Below, piece after piece: positions 5,249 through 6,455 of a DNA stretch of 6,455 nucleotides. This DNA is from an uncultured Lachnospiraceae bacterium (GTDB taxonomy: Bacteria; Bacillota; Clostridia; Lachnospirales; Lachnospiraceae), in the NCBI GenBank assembly GCA_900313435.1, contig OMRF01000312.1:1-6455 (forward strand), in the 5' to 3' direction. The notes beneath the pieces were generated by a model that ran no database searches, was not told the DNA's origin, and worked only from the letters and a program-made list of their open reading frames with translations. The first letter of the stretch is position 1. Every line of letters begins with the position of its first letter. Position numbers and translations under genes: made by a program.

Positions 5249-6455
5249 ATGTTCATAGGAAGATCTGAAGAATTATTCAAATTGCGGGAATTCGCGAAAG
5301 ACCTGTCTGACCAGAGGAGGCTTTTTGTTCTGAAGGGAAGGCGCGGTATAGGAAAGACTTCTCTTTTGAAGGAATTCTTAAAGGATAACAAAGGACTTTA
5401 TTTTTGCGCCTATCCCACGACGGATGATGACGAGGAGGATCTTCTCGAGGCGGAATTTTTCACGGCTACCGGAAGGCGGGTTTATCAGGAGGGGGAAGAA
5501 AAAGAGGTATCTCTTTCCGGCAGATTTACGCGGCTTCTTACTCTCGTTGAAAAAGAGGCCGGGGGTGAGGAGTTCACCCTCGTGATAGATGATGCTCCTT
5601 CACTTATGCACGCTGACAGCGTTTTTGAAGATGTGCTCTATGACTTTGTGATGGAAAGATGGGCGGACTCTAAGATCAGCATTATCTTTTCATGCGATTC
5701 ATTTCTCTCCATGGACAAGGTGATGAGGAGTGAGAAGGGAACCAGGCGCTGGACAAAGGCTTATTCCGGAGGCATGACCTTAAAGCCCATGAGTTTTTAT
5801 TCCGTTAAGGATTTTCTGACGGGAGCGTCCACAGAGGAGCAGGTCTTTTTGTACGGGCTTTCCGGCGGCATTCCGGGAGAGCTTGAGATCCTGGCGGAGG
5901 AGTACAGCACGCCTTCCACGGAGTCAGTGATCAGGCGGGGAGTGAAGGCCCTCCTCTTTTCAAAGGAGGCTGTAGGTACTCTTCCCGAGGATATCCTTGA
6001 GATCGATCTCAGGGAGAAATCCTATTACAACAGGATGCTTACGACCCTGGCCGCGGGGCATTCAAGGGTGAACGAGATAAGCGCCGCGGTGAAGAAACCC
6101 AAGGATATCGTAGTGCCTTATATGAACACCCTGATGGCACTCGATTTCGTAGTGAAGGAAAATCCTGTAACGGAGCCGAACAACAGGAGAAAGACCAGAT
6201 ATTCGATAGTGAATACCTTTGACCTTTTCTGGTACAGGTTTGCCGCACCTCATATGGATTATATCTATTCCGGAAGGATAGATGAATTTATTGATGAATG
6301 TGTGATGCCGGGGATCGACTCCTTTATCCGCGAGGTGTTCGTGAAGATATGTAAGGAATTTGTCGCGGGAGGCGGGACTGGGCTTCCCGTTGATGTGAAC
6401 GCCGTCGGAAACTGGTGGGTGAACGATGATGAAAAGAAGACCACCGCTGACTTTG
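5249..6455 (+). CDS. Archaeal-type P-loop ATPase (ATPase_2/DUF234-like), 3' end cut by window
   Basis: The window holds 402 codons and one further base of an open frame, so the C-terminus is missing. The N-terminus MFIGRSEEL followed by the Walker A motif GRRGIGKT (residues 30-37, Lys36) is the hallmark of the archaeal-type ATPases also found in multiple copies in clostridia. A Walker B-like LVIDDAPSL follows (111-119, Asp114 and Asp115), where the family usually has Asp-Glu. Then come TLKPMSFYSVKDFL and LSGGIPGELEIL, matching the usual sensor-region and lid motifs. A winged-helix-like segment (about 258-310) precedes FWYRF (327-331), a DUF234 landmark. The GNWW motif (387-390) and the final ADF match the start of the C-terminal PD-(D/E)XK nuclease-like domain, whose catalytic residues would lie just beyond the window. 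Typical members have about 450-480 residues, so some 50-80 are probably missing. The biological role is not established for this family. It appears to be transcribed separately from its own promoter; base composition is like its neighbours. Confidence 0.87.
   Translation, partial: MFIGRSEELFKLREFAKDLSDQRRLFVLKGRRGIGKTSLLKEFLKDNKGLYFCAYPTTDDDEEDLLEAEFFTATGRRVYQEGEEKEVSLSGRFTRLLTLVEKEAGGEEFTLVIDDAPSLMHADSVFEDVLYDFVMERWADSKISIIFSCDSFLSMDKVMRSEKGTRRWTKAYSGGMTLKPMSFYSVKDFLTGASTEEQVFLYGLSGGIPGELEILAEEYSTPSTESVIRRGVKALLFSKEAVGTLPEDILEIDLREKSYYNRMLTTLAAGHSRVNEISAAVKKPKDIVVPYMNTLMALDFVVKENPVTEPNNRRKTRYSIVNTFDLFWYRFAAPHMDYIYSGRIDEFIDECVMPGIDSFIREVFVKICKEFVAGGGTGLPVDVNAVGNWWVNDDEKKTTADF

Noticed and set aside
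6039..6253. Two short minus-strand frames inside the ATPase gene
   Set aside because: They overlap the winged-helix and FWYRF region of the sense gene, which matches a known family throughout.

Overview
The window looks like a chromosomal stretch from a low-to-mid GC Firmicute, most likely a clostridial organism of the Lachnospiraceae type. That assignment is an inference from protein style (AlgI/DltB-like acyltransferase with its own carrier protein, UPF0371/DUF1846 protein, clostridial-style MATE transporter, short NfeD), heavy use of AGA/AGG arginine and ATA isoleucine codons, and clear GGAGG-type ribosome binding sites. All recognisable genes lie on the + strand and the coding density is high; no gap exceeds about 100 bases. 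I see no tRNA, rRNA, CRISPR array, insertion sequence or phage gene.

Region 1 (6-4636) is a close-packed, probably co-transcribed run of four genes: a small acyl/aminoacyl carrier protein, a membrane-bound O-acyltransferase (MBOAT) overlapping it by one base, a UPF0371/DUF1846 protein of unknown function, and a MATE-family multidrug/metabolite exporter. The first two form a DltC/DltB-like pair that would pass an acyl or aminoacyl group from a phosphopantetheine carrier across the membrane onto an envelope polymer. The activating ligase would be expected upstream, outside the window. The run ends in a GC-rich hairpin with a short T tract at 4642-4684.

Region 2 (4704-5147) is a short NfeD-type membrane protein immediately downstream of that hairpin, with no room for a promoter after the hairpin and without the SPFH/flotillin-like partner gene that usually follows. 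Its stop codon runs into a perfect 10-bp inverted repeat (5147-5176).

Region 3 (5148-6455) is a 101-base AT-rich intergenic stretch with a plausible sigma-A-type promoter and strong ribosome binding site, followed by the first 402 codons of an archaeal-type (ATPase_2/DUF234-like) P-loop ATPase that is cut by the window end.

The window is mostly ordinary. The points deserving a second look are the unknown substrate of the carrier/MBOAT pair, the DUF1846 protein with a P-loop-like but non-canonical motif, the hairpin before nfeD whose right arm is tandemly duplicated, the orphan NfeD, and the inverted repeat overlapping the ATPase promoter.
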